From assembly GCA_016212965.1 (NCBI GenBank), contig JACRDA010000093.1, positions 1 through 64,000 of the forward strand: a DNA stretch of 64,000 bases, in the 5' to 3' direction. This document shows positions 8,957 through 17,358 of the stretch, one piece after another. The notes under the pieces were generated by a model. It saw only the letters and a program-made list of their open reading frames with translations, was not told the origin of the DNA and ran no database searches. Origin of the DNA: Myxococcales bacterium (lineage in GTDB: Bacteria > Myxococcota_A > Polyangia > Polyangiales > Polyangiaceae). Position numbers and translations under genes: made by a program. How positions within the stretch are numbered: position 1 is the stretch's first letter; the number at the start of each line of letters is the position of its first letter.

Positions 8957-9325
8957 ATGAGCACGACCGAACGGCGAACGAAGCGCAGCAACGTCCCGGG
9001 CCTCGCCCTGCAGCACTGGCTCGCGGCCGTCGCCGAGCGGGAAGGCCTCTTCGGGCTCGTGCTCGCCGACGACTCCGGCCTGCTCATCGGGGCGAGCCTG
9101 CCGGACGCGGAGGCCGCGGAGCTCGCGGCGCTCGCGCCCGGTCTCGCGCCCCCCACCGACGACGGCGCGCGGCTCGACAAGTGGTACCAGACGCAGATGC
9201 TGATCGAGCCCGTCGAGATCGACCGGAGCCGCCTCTGGCTCTGGGCCCTCGGCGACCGCGCTCGCGGCCGCGCGTCTCTGCCGGTGGCCGCCCGCGGTGT
9301 GCGCCGCATCCTCGCCGCGGCCTGA
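8957..9325 (+). CDS. small protein of unknown function (weakly Roadblock-like)
   Basis: 122 aa, no signal peptide or membrane segment. The core LADDSGLLIGASLPDAEAAELAALAPGLA faintly resembles the Roadblock/LC7 pattern of small regulators that work with Ras-like GTPases, but the match is by eye and weak. The start follows a CGAGGA Shine-Dalgarno-like stretch; a longer in-frame version starting at 8894 has no support. It is followed by the oppositely oriented tRNA-Ser gene. Confidence 0.6.
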   Translation: MSTTERRTKRSNVPGLALQHWLAAVAEREGLFGLVLADDSGLLIGASLPDAEAAELAALAPGLAPPTDDGARLDKWYQTQMLIEPVEIDRSRLWLWALGDRARGRASLPVAARGVRRILAAA

Positions 9326-9383
9326 GCGCGGCGCGCGCCGGCAGCGGGGCGGGGCGCCACGCACGCCCGTCCCCGGCGATCGG

Positions 9384-9470
9384 CGGAGGAGGAGGGATTC
9401 GAACCCCCGGTACCCTTGCGGGCACGCCGGTTTTCAAAACCGGTGCCATCGACCACTCGGCCACTCCTCC
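9384..9470 (-). tRNA. tRNA-Ser (anticodon UGA)
   Basis: The complement folds as a class II tRNA: acceptor GGAGGAG pairs with CTCCTCC, the anticodon arm CCGGT-TTTGAAA-ACCGG places UGA at positions 34-36, there is a long variable arm, and the T-arm GGGGG-TTCGAAT-CCCTC follows. The discriminator base is G and no CCA is encoded (CCG follows). Length 87. No integrase or repeated 3' end is nearby, so there is no sign that it serves as an island attachment site. Confidence 0.95.
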
Positions 9471-9534
9471 AAGGGTCTGAGATTTCAGCGTTCGCGCCCG
9501 TCTCCTGGCCCGCCCATCCCGCCGAGACCGCCGG

Positions 9535-9576
9535 CTCGACGAGGCATCGTCGAGTCTCGGGACCGGCATCGTCGAG
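9535..9576. promoter_or_regulatory. inverted and direct repeat cluster upstream of the polysaccharide locus
   Basis: CTCGACGA (9535-9542), spacer GGCA, then TCGTCGAG (9547-9554) form a perfect 8-4-8 inverted repeat. The right arm with its spacer, GGCATCGTCGAG, is repeated exactly at 9565-9576, 22 bases after its first copy at 9543-9554, about two helical turns. The block lies between tRNA-Ser and the first polysaccharide gene, and could be an operator for either. The rest of the 292-base gap shows no gene. Confidence 0.4.
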
Positions 9577-9762
9577 CGCCGCGAGTGTACCGCCCGCGGC
9601 CGTCCCGGCTCCAGACCGTTCGGCAGTCCACGGTCGACGGCTCGATCGCTCGGGTAAACGCCCGCCTTGCCGCCACAGCCCCATGCCCCATCCTTGTGCC
9701 AGCGCACCCGACCCGCCGTCGCGGTCGCGATCGCCGGTCGTCCGAACGCGAGGAGAACCGAC

Positions 9763-11079
9763 ATGACACCGTTCCAGGACGTGCTGAGCTCGGGACGCGC
9801 CCAGGTGGGCGTGATCGGCCTCGGCTACGTGGGCCTGCCGCTCGCGCTCGTGTTCGCGGAGGCCGGCCTCCGGGTGACGGGCTTCGACGTCGACGCGAAG
9901 AAGGTCGAGGCCATCTCGGCCGGGCGCTCGTACATCCAGCACATCGACGCCGCGCGCGTCGCCACGGCGGTCGGCCAGGCGCGGCTCCGCGCCAGCGGAG
10001 ACTTCCGCCACCTCGTCGAGTGCGACGCCGTCATCATCTGCGTCCCGACGCCGCTCGGCCGGCACCGCGAGCCCGACAACTCCTTCATCCACCGCACCGC
10101 CGAGCAGATCGCGCGCACCCTGCGCCCCGGGCAGCTCGTGGTGCTCGAGTCGACGACCTACCCCGGCACGACCGACGAGGAGGTGCGGGCGATTCTCGAG
10201 CGCGGCGGGCTGCAAACGCCCCGGGACTTCCTCCTGGCCTTCTCGCCCGAGCGCGAGGATCCGGGCAACCCCACCTACTCCACCCGGACGATCCCCAAGA
10301 TCGTCGGGGGCGTGAACCCCGAGTCCACCGCGGCCGCCGCCGCGCTCTACGCGCTGGCCGTCGAGCGCGTCGTGCCGGTGGCGAACGCCCGCGTGGCCGA
10401 GGCCGCCAAGCTGCTCGAGAACACCTACCGCTCGGTGAACATCGCGCTCGTGAACGAGCTCAAGATCACCTTCGAGCGCATGGGCATCGACGTGTGGGAG
10501 GTCATCGAGGCGGCCAAGACGAAGCCCTTCGGGTTCACCGCCTTCTACCCGGGCCCCGGCCTCGGGGGGCACTGCATTCCCATCGACCCGTTCTACCTGT
10601 CGTGGAAGGCCGCTGAGTACGGCGTGCAGGCCCGCTTCGTGGAGCTCGCGGGCGAGATGAATCGCGCCATGCCGCGCTGGGTGGTCTCGAAGGTGGTGGA
10701 GGGGCTCAACGAGGCCGAGAAGAGCGTCAAGGGCTCGAGGATCGTCGTCCTCGGTCTGTCCTACAAGGCGGACATCGACGACGACCGCGAGTCGCCTTCC
10801 TACGAGGTGCTCGACCTGCTGCGCGAGATGGGCGCCGAGATCGCGTACTGCGACCCGCACTTCGCCGAGATGCCGCAGAAGCGAGCCTACGATCTGCGCC
10901 TGCGGTCGGTGGCCTGCAACGCCGAGACGCTCGCCGGCTTCGACGCCGTCGTGCTCTGCACCGCGCACCGCGAGTTCAAGGACCCGGCGCTCTACGCGGG
11001 CGTGCGCCTGCTCGTCGACACGCGGCATGCGGTCGCCGCAGCGTCACCCGAGGGCCCGATGCGGCTGGTTCGGGCGTGA
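9763..11079 (+). CDS. UDP-N-acetylhexosamine 6-dehydrogenase (WbpA/TviB type)
   Basis: 438 aa. Oxidises a UDP-N-acetylhexosamine at C6 to the uronic acid with two NAD+. NAD-binding GLGYVGLPLA at about residues 17-26 and catalytic Cys271 in GLGGHCIPIDPFYL, the form typical of WbpA, WbpO and TviB rather than UDP-glucose dehydrogenase (GGSCFPKD). AGGAGA six bases before the ATG fixes the start. It is the first gene of the polysaccharide region and is followed by a 4-epimerase, the same pair that makes UDP-GalNAcA in Vi antigen and O-antigen pathways. Whether the substrate is UDP-GlcNAc or UDP-GalNAc cannot be told. Confidence 0.93.
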   Translation: MTPFQDVLSSGRAQVGVIGLGYVGLPLALVFAEAGLRVTGFDVDAKKVEAISAGRSYIQHIDAARVATAVGQARLRASGDFRHLVECDAVIICVPTPLGRHREPDNSFIHRTAEQIARTLRPGQLVVLESTTYPGTTDEEVRAILERGGLQTPRDFLLAFSPEREDPGNPTYSTRTIPKIVGGVNPESTAAAAALYALAVERVVPVANARVAEAAKLLENTYRSVNIALVNELKITFERMGIDVWEVIEAAKTKPFGFTAFYPGPGLGGHCIPIDPFYLSWKAAEYGVQARFVELAGEMNRAMPRWVVSKVVEGLNEAEKSVKGSRIVVLGLSYKADIDDDRESPSYEVLDLLREMGAEIAYCDPHFAEMPQKRAYDLRLRSVACNAETLAGFDAVVLCTAHREFKDPALYAGVRLLVDTRHAVAAASPEGPMRLVRA

Positions 11080-11159
11080 GCCGGCGCCGCTCCTCCGGTG
11101 AATCCCCGAGGATGCGCGCGCGAATGACCCGAGGCGGAGCGCCGCGAAGGTGGCGCGCG

Positions 11160-11187
11160 TTGACAGCGGTGCGGTCGGGCGTACCAA
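11160..11187 (+). promoter_or_regulatory. candidate promoter for a leaderless epimerase transcript
   Basis: TTGACA at 11160-11165 is a perfect -35 match. After 16 bases TACCAA (11182-11187) is a weak -10. The predicted start of transcription falls at or next to the epimerase ATG at 11195, and no Shine-Dalgarno precedes that ATG, so a leaderless message is possible. Confidence 0.3.
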
Positions 11188-11194
11188 CCTCTAC

Positions 11195-12142
11195 ATGACA
11201 CCGAAGTATCTGGTCACGGGCGGGGCAGGCTTCATCGGCAGCCACCTGGTGCACGCGCTCGTCGCGCGGGGCGACGGCGTGCGCGTCCTCGACAACCTGT
11301 CGACGGGGCGCCGCGAGAATCTCGCGGCGGTGCTGCCGCAGATCGAGCTCGTCATCGGGGACATCACCGACCGCCCGACGGTCGAGGCGGCCGTGCGCGG
11401 CATCGACTGCGTGCTCCACGAGGCGGCGCTGCCCTCGGTGCCGCGCTCGGTGCGCGATCCCCTCGCGACCGACTTCAACAACGTCCACGGCACGCTCGAG
11501 CTCTTGGTGGCGGCTCGCGACGCGAAGGTGCGGCGCGTCGTGCAGGCCTGCTCCTCGTCGGCCTACGGCGAGACCCCCACGCTGCCCAAGCAAGAGGGCA
11601 TGAAGCCGGCGCCGCTGTCGCCCTACGCCTGCTCGAAGGTGGCCGGAGAGCTGTATGGCTGCGCTTTCTACCACACCTATGGCCTCGAGTACGTCGGGCT
11701 GCGCTACTTCAACGTCTTCGGACCGCGGCAGGATCCGGCGTCGCAGTACGCGGCCGTGATCCCGAAGTTCGTCACGGCGTACCTCGAGGGCCGGCCGCCG
11801 CTCGTGTACGGCGACGGTTCGCAGTCCCGCGATTTCGCCTACGTGGACAACGTGGTGCAGGCCAACCTCGCGGCCTGCACCGCCCCCGAGGCACCGGGCC
11901 AGGTGCTCAACATCGCCTGCGGCGAGCGCACGAGCCTGCTCGAGGTGCTCGACCTCCTCGCGGGTGCCTTCGGACGCCGGCTCGAGCCGCGCTTCGAGGA
12001 GGCGCGCGCCGGCGACGTGAAGCACTCGCTCGCCGACATCTCGCACGCCCGCCGGTACCTCGGCTACGAGCCGCGGGTGCAGTTCGCGGAGGGCCTCGCG
12101 CGCACCGTGGCCTGGTTCCGCGAGGAGCGCGCGCGCCGCTAG
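11195..12142 (+). CDS. NAD-dependent UDP-sugar 4-epimerase (WbpP/TviC type)
   Basis: 315 aa extended SDR. TGGAGFIGSHL at residues 8-18, ACSSSAYGE, and catalytic Y144/K148 in YACSK. The sequence around NVFGPRQDP and VYGDGSQSRDF matches UDP-N-acetylglucosamine(uronate) 4-epimerases. It likely interconverts gluco and galacto UDP-HexNAc or HexNAcA next to the 6-dehydrogenase. The ATG at 11195 starts right at the Rossmann strand; an in-frame GTG at 11150 would add 15 residues of no clear value. It is convergent with the barrel gene 28 bases away. Confidence 0.92.
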   Translation: MTPKYLVTGGAGFIGSHLVHALVARGDGVRVLDNLSTGRRENLAAVLPQIELVIGDITDRPTVEAAVRGIDCVLHEAALPSVPRSVRDPLATDFNNVHGTLELLVAARDAKVRRVVQACSSSAYGETPTLPKQEGMKPAPLSPYACSKVAGELYGCAFYHTYGLEYVGLRYFNVFGPRQDPASQYAAVIPKFVTAYLEGRPPLVYGDGSQSRDFAYVDNVVQANLAACTAPEAPGQVLNIACGERTSLLEVLDLLAGAFGRRLEPRFEEARAGDVKHSLADISHARRYLGYEPRVQFAEGLARTVAWFREERARR

Positions 12143-12170
12143 CGCCGGGGCCGGGGGCGGGGGCGGCCGG

Positions 12171-13592
12171 CTACCAGAACACCCGCTGCCCGAAGAAGAC
12201 CGTGACCTCCTGGTAGGAGAGCGGATCTTCGGCCGGGCCGCCCGGGTCGATCACCTGCTCGCTCGCGTAGCCGCCGTAGGTGACGCCGGCGTCGAGCCCG
12301 AGCCACGACACGGGCCGCCACTCGCCCGTGAACGTGAGGTCGACCCGGGTGTCGACCCAGCTGCTCGCGATGGCGGCCGACGGCAGGGGTGTCGCCGGGA
12401 AGGCGACGGCCCCCACCACGAGCTCGGCCACGATCGAGTACCGCCCCGCGAAGAGGGCGCTCAGGCGCGCGTAGCCCTGGCTGCGGGCGAGGTAGCTGCC
12501 GAGGTAGCTGTCCTCGAAGTCGCGCTCGAACCCGACTGCGACGTAGGGCGTGCCGGTGCCGACGGGGTCGCTCTCGACGAGCGGCTCGAGAAAGAAGCGC
12601 AGCTCCGCGCCGCCGATGACGCTCTGGAAGTCGGTGAGCGAGCCGGCGTAGAGGCCCGAGCCCCAGCCCGCGAGCCCGACGAGCCCCACGCGGCGCGTGA
12701 GGAGGTGCGCGACCCCGCGGCGCGCGCGCAGCTGGTAGGAGGTGCTCTTCGGAGCGCTCGGCGCACCCGCGACCGCGTCGGCTCCGTGGACGTAGCTCGT
12801 GACGCCGAGCCCGGCCTCGCCGAGCAGGGCGGTCCGGCGCGCGACGTGCCAGCGCGCCGTGAGCGACGAGCCGTTGAGCAGCGCGTCGTCGCCGCGCAGG
12901 GCTTCGTCCTCGAAGATCGTGCCGGTCAGGCGGTGGGCCACGCCGAGCACCCAGCGGCCGTGGTCCAGGGTGGCACCCAGGCCCGCCGCCACCTCCGGGG
13001 CCAGCCGGCTCTCGTTCACCGCCAGGTCGCCCTCGGTGTTCGGGCGCGTGGTGCGGGCCAGGCCGAGCTTGAGCGTGCCCGAGAGGTCGCGGCCCGGGGC
13101 GAGCTCGAGCGCGGCGCGCACGGCCCCCTCGAGGTCGCGTCGCAACGGGATGGCCTCCCAGGGCGCCTCGTCCGGGCTCTTCAGCCAGCGCAGCTCGCGG
13201 TAGCTCGCTTCCACGTCCACGCGCAGGGCGTAGCCGCGCCGCTCCACCGTCGCGGGGCCGAGATCGGCGGTGGCGAGGGCGAAGCTCGGTCGCAGCCGCA
13301 GGCGCAGGGCGCCTTCGACGCCCTCGCTCGGAGCGGCGCGCGCGAAGTTCGAGTCGTAGCCGAGGTCGAGGCCGAGCGCCGGGTGGAACACGAAGTCTCC
13401 GGCGCGGAGCGGGCTCTCGGTGCGCGGATCCGGCTCGGTCGGCACGTGCTGCGCCAGGGCGGCCGGCGCCACGGTCCCGCAGGCGAGCGCCGCTCCCGCG
13501 ACCCAGCCGAGCCGCGCCGGCGCCGCGCGACGGGGGCGCGGTGCCGCGGGCACACGCGGTCGGCCAGACGGCCATGGTCGCGGATGGGTCAT
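12171..13592 (-). CDS. outer-membrane beta-barrel, putative polysaccharide secretin partner (WzpX-like)
   Basis: 473 aa. A long basic signal region ends near ALAQ (about residue 48), followed by LGLDLGYDSNFARAAP, the start pattern of BBP2-type outer-membrane barrels. Many amphipathic strands follow, with a C-terminal aromatic (RVFW). It is divergent from the NusG-OPX-PCP operon. In myxobacteria, short OPX proteins that lack their own membrane-spanning domain need a separate barrel porin; the short OPX protein here and this barrel fit that arrangement. The assignment as an export porin is inference from position and length; it could also be an unrelated barrel. Confidence 0.72.
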   Translation of the reverse strand: MTHPRPWPSGRPRVPAAPRPRRAAPARLGWVAGAALACGTVAPAALAQHVPTEPDPRTESPLRAGDFVFHPALGLDLGYDSNFARAAPSEGVEGALRLRLRPSFALATADLGPATVERRGYALRVDVEASYRELRWLKSPDEAPWEAIPLRRDLEGAVRAALELAPGRDLSGTLKLGLARTTRPNTEGDLAVNESRLAPEVAAGLGATLDHGRWVLGVAHRLTGTIFEDEALRGDDALLNGSSLTARWHVARRTALLGEAGLGVTSYVHGADAVAGAPSAPKSTSYQLRARRGVAHLLTRRVGLVGLAGWGSGLYAGSLTDFQSVIGGAELRFFLEPLVESDPVGTGTPYVAVGFERDFEDSYLGSYLARSQGYARLSALFAGRYSIVAELVVGAVAFPATPLPSAAIASSWVDTRVDLTFTGEWRPVSWLGLDAGVTYGGYASEQVIDPGGPAEDPLSYQEVTVFFGQRVFW

Positions 13593-13859
13593 GTACTACC
13601 GTTGGCATGGCCACGGGACCGGGTGCGCGGCACCGGGTGAAGGCCCGAGGCGGCGGCGCCGCGATGCCCGAAGCGAGCGCACGGCGCCCGGCCGCGCGGC
13701 CCGCGCCGGCGCTTCCGGGGGGCCGGCGACGGTGTGCCGTACGGACTTCGCACCCGCCCGACCCAGGGATTTGCCCGAATGCGAGCGGGCTTGCGTCGGG
13801 CGATGTTTGCCGAGGACGTGCGGTAGGCGTGCACCAGCGCACCGAAAGGGGCGAAGCCC
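13593..13859 (+). promoter_or_regulatory. leader region of the polysaccharide operon
   Basis: 267 bases between the divergent barrel and NusG-like genes. It holds a hairpin-capable repeat GCCCG (13773-13777) / CGGGC (13786-13790) and, just before the NusG-like ATG, GGGC-GAA-GCCC. NusG paralogues such as RfaH and LoaP act through DNA or RNA elements in such leaders, so these are candidate recruitment elements. No ops or JUMPStart consensus and no convincing sigma-70 or sigma-54 promoter was found. Confidence 0.3.
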
Positions 13860-14435
13860 ATGAACAGCGCAGCGATGACGGTCGTGGGGGCGGGCGCATG
13901 TGGCGCCGTGCTCCCGCCCGTCGAGCTCGGAGGCGGCGGCAAGTGGCACGCCCTCTGGACGCGGAGCCACTTCGAGCAGCGCGTGTTCGACCAGCTCGCC
14001 GGCAAGGGTTACCACCCGTTTCTCCCCAAGATCGAGGTCTGGTCCCAGCGCGGCCGCGAGCCCCACCGCGTGTCGCTGCCGATGTTCCCGGGGTACCTGT
14101 TTCTGCACGATGCGCTCGACCAGCACAGCTACGCCGAGGTCCGCGACACGCGGGGTCTCGTGTCGCTGATCGGCCAGCGCTGGGACCGGCTGGCCGAGAT
14201 CCCGGACCGCGAGATGGCGGCCGTCGTGCAGCTCGAGCGGGTGGACCTGCCCAAGCGCCCCCACCCGTTCCTGCACACGGGCGAGCGCGTGAGGATCACG
14301 CGTGGGCCGCTGACCGGCGTCGAGGGCTGCCTGCTCGAGCTCAGAGCCGACCGCCAGCTGCTCGTGGTGTCGATCGAGCTACTGCGCCGAAGCGTGGCGG
14401 TGGAGGTTGAGTATGGCTCCGCGGTCTCTGCTTGA
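13860..14435 (+). CDS. NusG-paralogue transcription antiterminator (RfaH/LoaP/UpxY type)
   Basis: 191 aa. NGN domain from KWHALWTRSHFEQRVFDQL (about residue 27) through MFPGYLFLH to about 130, then a KOW motif GERVRITRGPLTGVEG at about 143-158. It lacks the length and neighbours of housekeeping NusG (no secE or ribosomal genes). Such paralogues travel with RNA polymerase and suppress termination in long surface-polysaccharide operons. Its place as first gene of a ~17 kb operon supports that role. The 3' end overlaps the OPX gene by 23 bases. Its first 20 residues are a non-conserved extension. Confidence 0.92.
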   Translation: MNSAAMTVVGAGACGAVLPPVELGGGGKWHALWTRSHFEQRVFDQLAGKGYHPFLPKIEVWSQRGREPHRVSLPMFPGYLFLHDALDQHSYAEVRDTRGLVSLIGQRWDRLAEIPDREMAAVVQLERVDLPKRPHPFLHTGERVRITRGPLTGVEGCLLELRADRQLLVVSIELLRRSVAVEVEYGSAVSA

Positions 14436-15018
14436 GCGTCTGCTCGCGCCCTGTCTCCTGTTCGGGCTCGTGCTCGGGCTCGCGGCCTGCGGCGCCACGG
14501 CCCACCGTCTGCCGGCCGACGTCGCCTGGGTGGCGCCCACCGAGTACCGGATCGGTCCGGGCGACGTGCTCGAGATCGCGGTGTGGAACGACCCTGCCGT
14601 GAGCCGCAAGGTCCCGGTGCGCCCCGACGGCCTGATCTCGCTGCCGCTCGTCGACGACGTCCCGGCTGCCGGGCTCACGCCGATGGAGCTGCGCGAGGCG
14701 CTCGCCGTGCGGCTGCGACGCTTCCTGCCGGACCCCGCCGTGTCCGTGCTGGTGCAGGAGGTCCACAGCACCAAGTTCTCCGTGATGGGCGAGGTGGAGG
14801 CACCGGGGCGCTTCGAGCTCATCTGCCCCACGACGCTGCTCGACGCCATCGCGATGGCCAAGGGCTTCACCGTGTGGGCCTCGAGCGCGGAGCTCTTCCT
14901 CATCCGGCCCGAGGCCGGCCGCGCCAAGCGCTACCGCATCGAGCGGGACACGCTCGTCGATGACGCGAGCAACCAGAACATCCTGCTGCGTCCAGGCGAC
15001 ATCGTGATGGTGCCGTGA
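14413..15018 (+). CDS. polysaccharide export (OPX/Wza-family) lipoprotein, short form
   Basis: 201 aa. Lipobox LAAC with Cys26; Poly_export domain YRIGPGDVLEIAVWND...RPDGLISLPLVDDV (about 46-95) and one SLBB domain (KFSVMGEVEAPGRFEL, about 120-190). At half the size of Wza it lacks the second SLBB and the C-terminal amphipathic helix that forms the outer-membrane pore, so it should sit in the periplasm and need a separate barrel. The ATG at 14413 is 6 bases after TGGAGG; an in-frame TTG two codons earlier is less likely. Overlaps the next gene by GTGA. Confidence 0.93.
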   Translation: MAPRSLLERLLAPCLLFGLVLGLAACGATAHRLPADVAWVAPTEYRIGPGDVLEIAVWNDPAVSRKVPVRPDGLISLPLVDDVPAAGLTPMELREALAVRLRRFLPDPAVSVLVQEVHSTKFSVMGEVEAPGRFELICPTTLLDAIAMAKGFTVWASSAELFLIRPEAGRAKRYRIERDTLVDDASNQNILLRPGDIVMVP

Positions 15019-16640
15019 CGGAAGGGCTAACCAACGTGAAAGCGAGCCACTCGACCTCGAGGATGGCCGCGCTCCGCGCGGTCCTGCGCCGCCGCTTGCC
15101 CGTGGGCCTCGCTGCCTTCGCGCTCGCGGCTTGCGCCGTGCTCGGGTTCGTCCTCGCCGTGCCGCCGCTCTACCGCGCGAAGGCCGTGCTCGTCATCGAC
15201 CCGCCGCTCGTGCCCGGCACGGGTCGCGCGGAGATCGAGGCGCAGGTCCAGGCCCTCACGCTCGAGAACCTGAGCCGTCCGCGGCTGCAGGTGCTGGCCG
15301 CGGACCTCGGCTTGACGCGGGCCGGGGTCACCCCGGCGCTCGCCGCCGAGGCGCTGCTGCGCGACATCGACATCGTCAACGCCTCGGCCGACCTCTCGGG
15401 GGCCAAGACGAGCATCTCGATCACGGTCAACCTGCGCGGCAGCAAGCCCGCGCTCGTCGCCGACGCCGCCAACACGCTCGTGGCGTTCTACGTGGACGCC
15501 GAGCGCGAGCGCATGGTGCGCCGGACCAGCGCGCTCGCCGAGCAGCTCGAGGCGCTCGGGTCGCGTCTCGATGCCGAGGACGAGCGCATGGCCGCGATCC
15601 GGCGGGGTCAGGTGGGGGAGCTGCCTCCGGAGCTCGTCGCGCGCCTGGCGTCGCTCGAGCGGCTCAACGCCGAGCTCGCCCGGCTTCGCGCGCGGGGTCA
15701 GGACCTCGAGCGGCGCCGCGTCGTCACCGCGCCGCTGCCGCCGGGGGCCGCCGCGGAGGCCACGCCGAGCCCGCCACCCGCCCCACCGCCGCCCGCGGCG
15801 TCCCCGCCGACCGTGCCGCCGAGCCTGCCCGAGGCCGAGGCCGAGCTCACCCGTCTGCAGGCGGAGCTGCGCGATCTGCGCAGCCGCTACACCGACGAGC
15901 ACCCGGCGGTGGTCCAGGTCAAGCGCCAGCTCGAGGTCGTCAAGGGCCACCTCGCGGCCCTGCGGGCGTCGCGCTACGCACCGCGCGTCGCCGACGTCAG
16001 CCCGGCACCGTCTCCGACGAAGGCCGCGCCCGACGGGCGCCCGCGCCCGAGGGTGCGCGCGATCGTCCTGCCCGAGGTCGAGGGCGAGCTCCAGAGCCTG
16101 CTCGACGAGGAGCGGATGGTCGAGCAGCGCATCGCGTTCATCGAGAAGATGGGCCTCGCGGCGCCGGGCGGGCTCGATGCGCTCTCCGCGCTCCTGCCGC
16201 GCTACGACGGGCTGCGTGCCGCGTACCTGGCGCTCTTGCAGCGCTACGAGGAGACGCGCGCCGCGCTCGGCGCCGACGGGCAGTTCACGCCGTTCCGGGT
16301 GGTGGAGGAGGCCGTCCCGCCCGCGAGCCCGGCCGGCCCCAACCGCTTCCGTCTGCTGGCGGTCGGCCTGGTGCTCGCGCTGTTCGGCGCCGGGCTCGCC
16401 GTCCTTGCCGCCGAGCACCTGGACGGCTCGTTCCACTCGGCCGGCGATCTGCGCAAGTTCACCCGCGTCCCCGTGCTGGCGACCATTCCGCACATCGCCA
16501 CCGGCAGGGACGCGCGGCACAAGCTGCTCGTCCGCGGCCTCTACCTTGCCGCCATCGTCGCGGTGTCGGCGGCGGCCTTCGGTGCGGCGTACGCCGTCGC
16601 GAACGACAACCAGAGCATCGCCCGGATGCTCGTGAAGTAG
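15015..16640 (+). CDS. polysaccharide co-polymerase / chain-length protein (Wzc/GumC-like, no kinase domain)
   Basis: 541 aa inner-membrane protein. First TM about 29-52, Wzz-type periplasmic domain with LYRAKAVLVIDPP, a coiled-coil-like middle with repeated Leu/Glu/Arg, and a second TM near 440-462. It ends with an extra hydrophobic segment near 508-530. A low-complexity Pro/Ala-rich stretch (about residues 245-280) interrupts the coiled coil. The kinase is encoded separately next door, as in CpsC/CpsD systems. Starts with GTG in a GTGA overlap with the OPX gene. It would set chain length and link the inner-membrane polymerase to the OPX protein. Confidence 0.88.
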   Translation: MTEGLTNVKASHSTSRMAALRAVLRRRLPVGLAAFALAACAVLGFVLAVPPLYRAKAVLVIDPPLVPGTGRAEIEAQVQALTLENLSRPRLQVLAADLGLTRAGVTPALAAEALLRDIDIVNASADLSGAKTSISITVNLRGSKPALVADAANTLVAFYVDAERERMVRRTSALAEQLEALGSRLDAEDERMAAIRRGQVGELPPELVARLASLERLNAELARLRARGQDLERRRVVTAPLPPGAAAEATPSPPPAPPPPAASPPTVPPSLPEAEAELTRLQAELRDLRSRYTDEHPAVVQVKRQLEVVKGHLAALRASRYAPRVADVSPAPSPTKAAPDGRPRPRVRAIVLPEVEGELQSLLDEERMVEQRIAFIEKMGLAAPGGLDALSALLPRYDGLRAAYLALLQRYEETRAALGADGQFTPFRVVEEAVPPASPAGPNRFRLLAVGLVLALFGAGLAVLAAEHLDGSFHSAGDLRKFTRVPVLATIPHIATGRDARHKLLVRGLYLAAIVAVSAAAFGAAYAVANDNQSIARMLVK

Positions 16641-16647
16641 GTGCTCC

Positions 16648-17358
16648 GTGAGCGACATGCAGCCACTCGGTGTGGGCGAGCGCGCGGTGGTGCTCTTGCG
16701 CCCGGCGTCGTGGGAGGCCGATCGCTACCGGACCGTGCGCCGCTCCCTCACGCACTTCGACCGGGAGCGCTGGCACATCCTCGCCATCGCGAGCCCCTCC
16801 GCCCGCGAGGGCAAGACCACGACGGCGATCAACCTCGCGGCGGCGCTGGCCGAGCTCCCCGGGGCCTCCGTGCTCCTGGTCGACGCCGACTTCCGCTGCA
16901 GCGCGGTCGCGGGCGCGCTCGGCATGGAGCCGTTCCCGGGGCACGACCTAGGCGAAGTGGCGAGCAATGGCGCGCTCGGCCTCGACGACGTCGTGGTCCG
17001 CATCCCGGAGCTCTTCCCCTTTGCCGTGGTCCCGTCGCGCAGTCGCACCGACGCGGCGCACGAGATCGTCGAGTCGCCACGGATCGCCGAGCTCCTCGCC
17101 GCGGCCCGCAAGACCTACGACTACGTGATCGTGGACGCTCCGCCGATCGTCCCGATGGCGGACTGCCGCGCCCTCGCGCCCCTCTGCGACGGCTTCCTCA
17201 TCGTCGTACGGGCCCACCGTACCTCCCACCACCTGCTCGGCGAGGCCCTGAGCTCCCTGCCGCCGCGCCAGGTCCTCGGCCTGGTCCTGAACGAGGCCGA
17301 CGAGCCCGCTTGGGCGCGCTCGCATCGCTACTACTCGCACTACGGCCGCCCGCATTGA
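16648..17358 (+). CDS. CpsD/CapB-family bacterial tyrosine kinase
   Basis: 236 aa. Walker A SPSAREGKTTT (about 49-59), Walker A' VLLVDADF (about 75-82), Walker B YVIVDAPP (about 159-166), and a short tyrosine cluster near the C-terminus (Y228, Y229, Y232). These are the hallmarks of BY-kinases that autophosphorylate on a Tyr tail and control polymer length with a cognate PCP, here the preceding gene. GTG at 16648 was preferred because AGGTG lies 5 bases upstream; an in-frame ATG three codons later is possible. Confidence 0.93.
   Translation: MSDMQPLGVGERAVVLLRPASWEADRYRTVRRSLTHFDRERWHILAIASPSAREGKTTTAINLAAALAELPGASVLLVDADFRCSAVAGALGMEPFPGHDLGEVASNGALGLDDVVVRIPELFPFAVVPSRSRTDAAHEIVESPRIAELLAAARKTYDYVIVDAPPIVPMADCRALAPLCDGFLIVVRAHRTSHHLLGEALSSLPPRQVLGLVLNEADEPAWARSHRYYSHYGRPH

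Noticed and set aside
9384-9470. Island attachment site at tRNA-Ser
   Set aside because: No integrase, no repeated tRNA 3' end and no change of composition downstream.
12143-12170. Terminator between epimerase and barrel genes
   Set aside because: G-runs are present but no stem with a T-tract on either strand.
13786-13815. Second sigma-54 promoter before the NusG-like gene
   Set aside because: GGGCGATGTTTGCC looks similar but GG and GC spacing is one base off and TGGCAC is not matched.
13741-13860. Possible c-di-GMP (GEMM) riboswitch before the NusG-like gene
   Set aside because: Only a short GAAAGGGGCGAAGCC-like piece is present; the conserved core and tetraloop receptor are missing.
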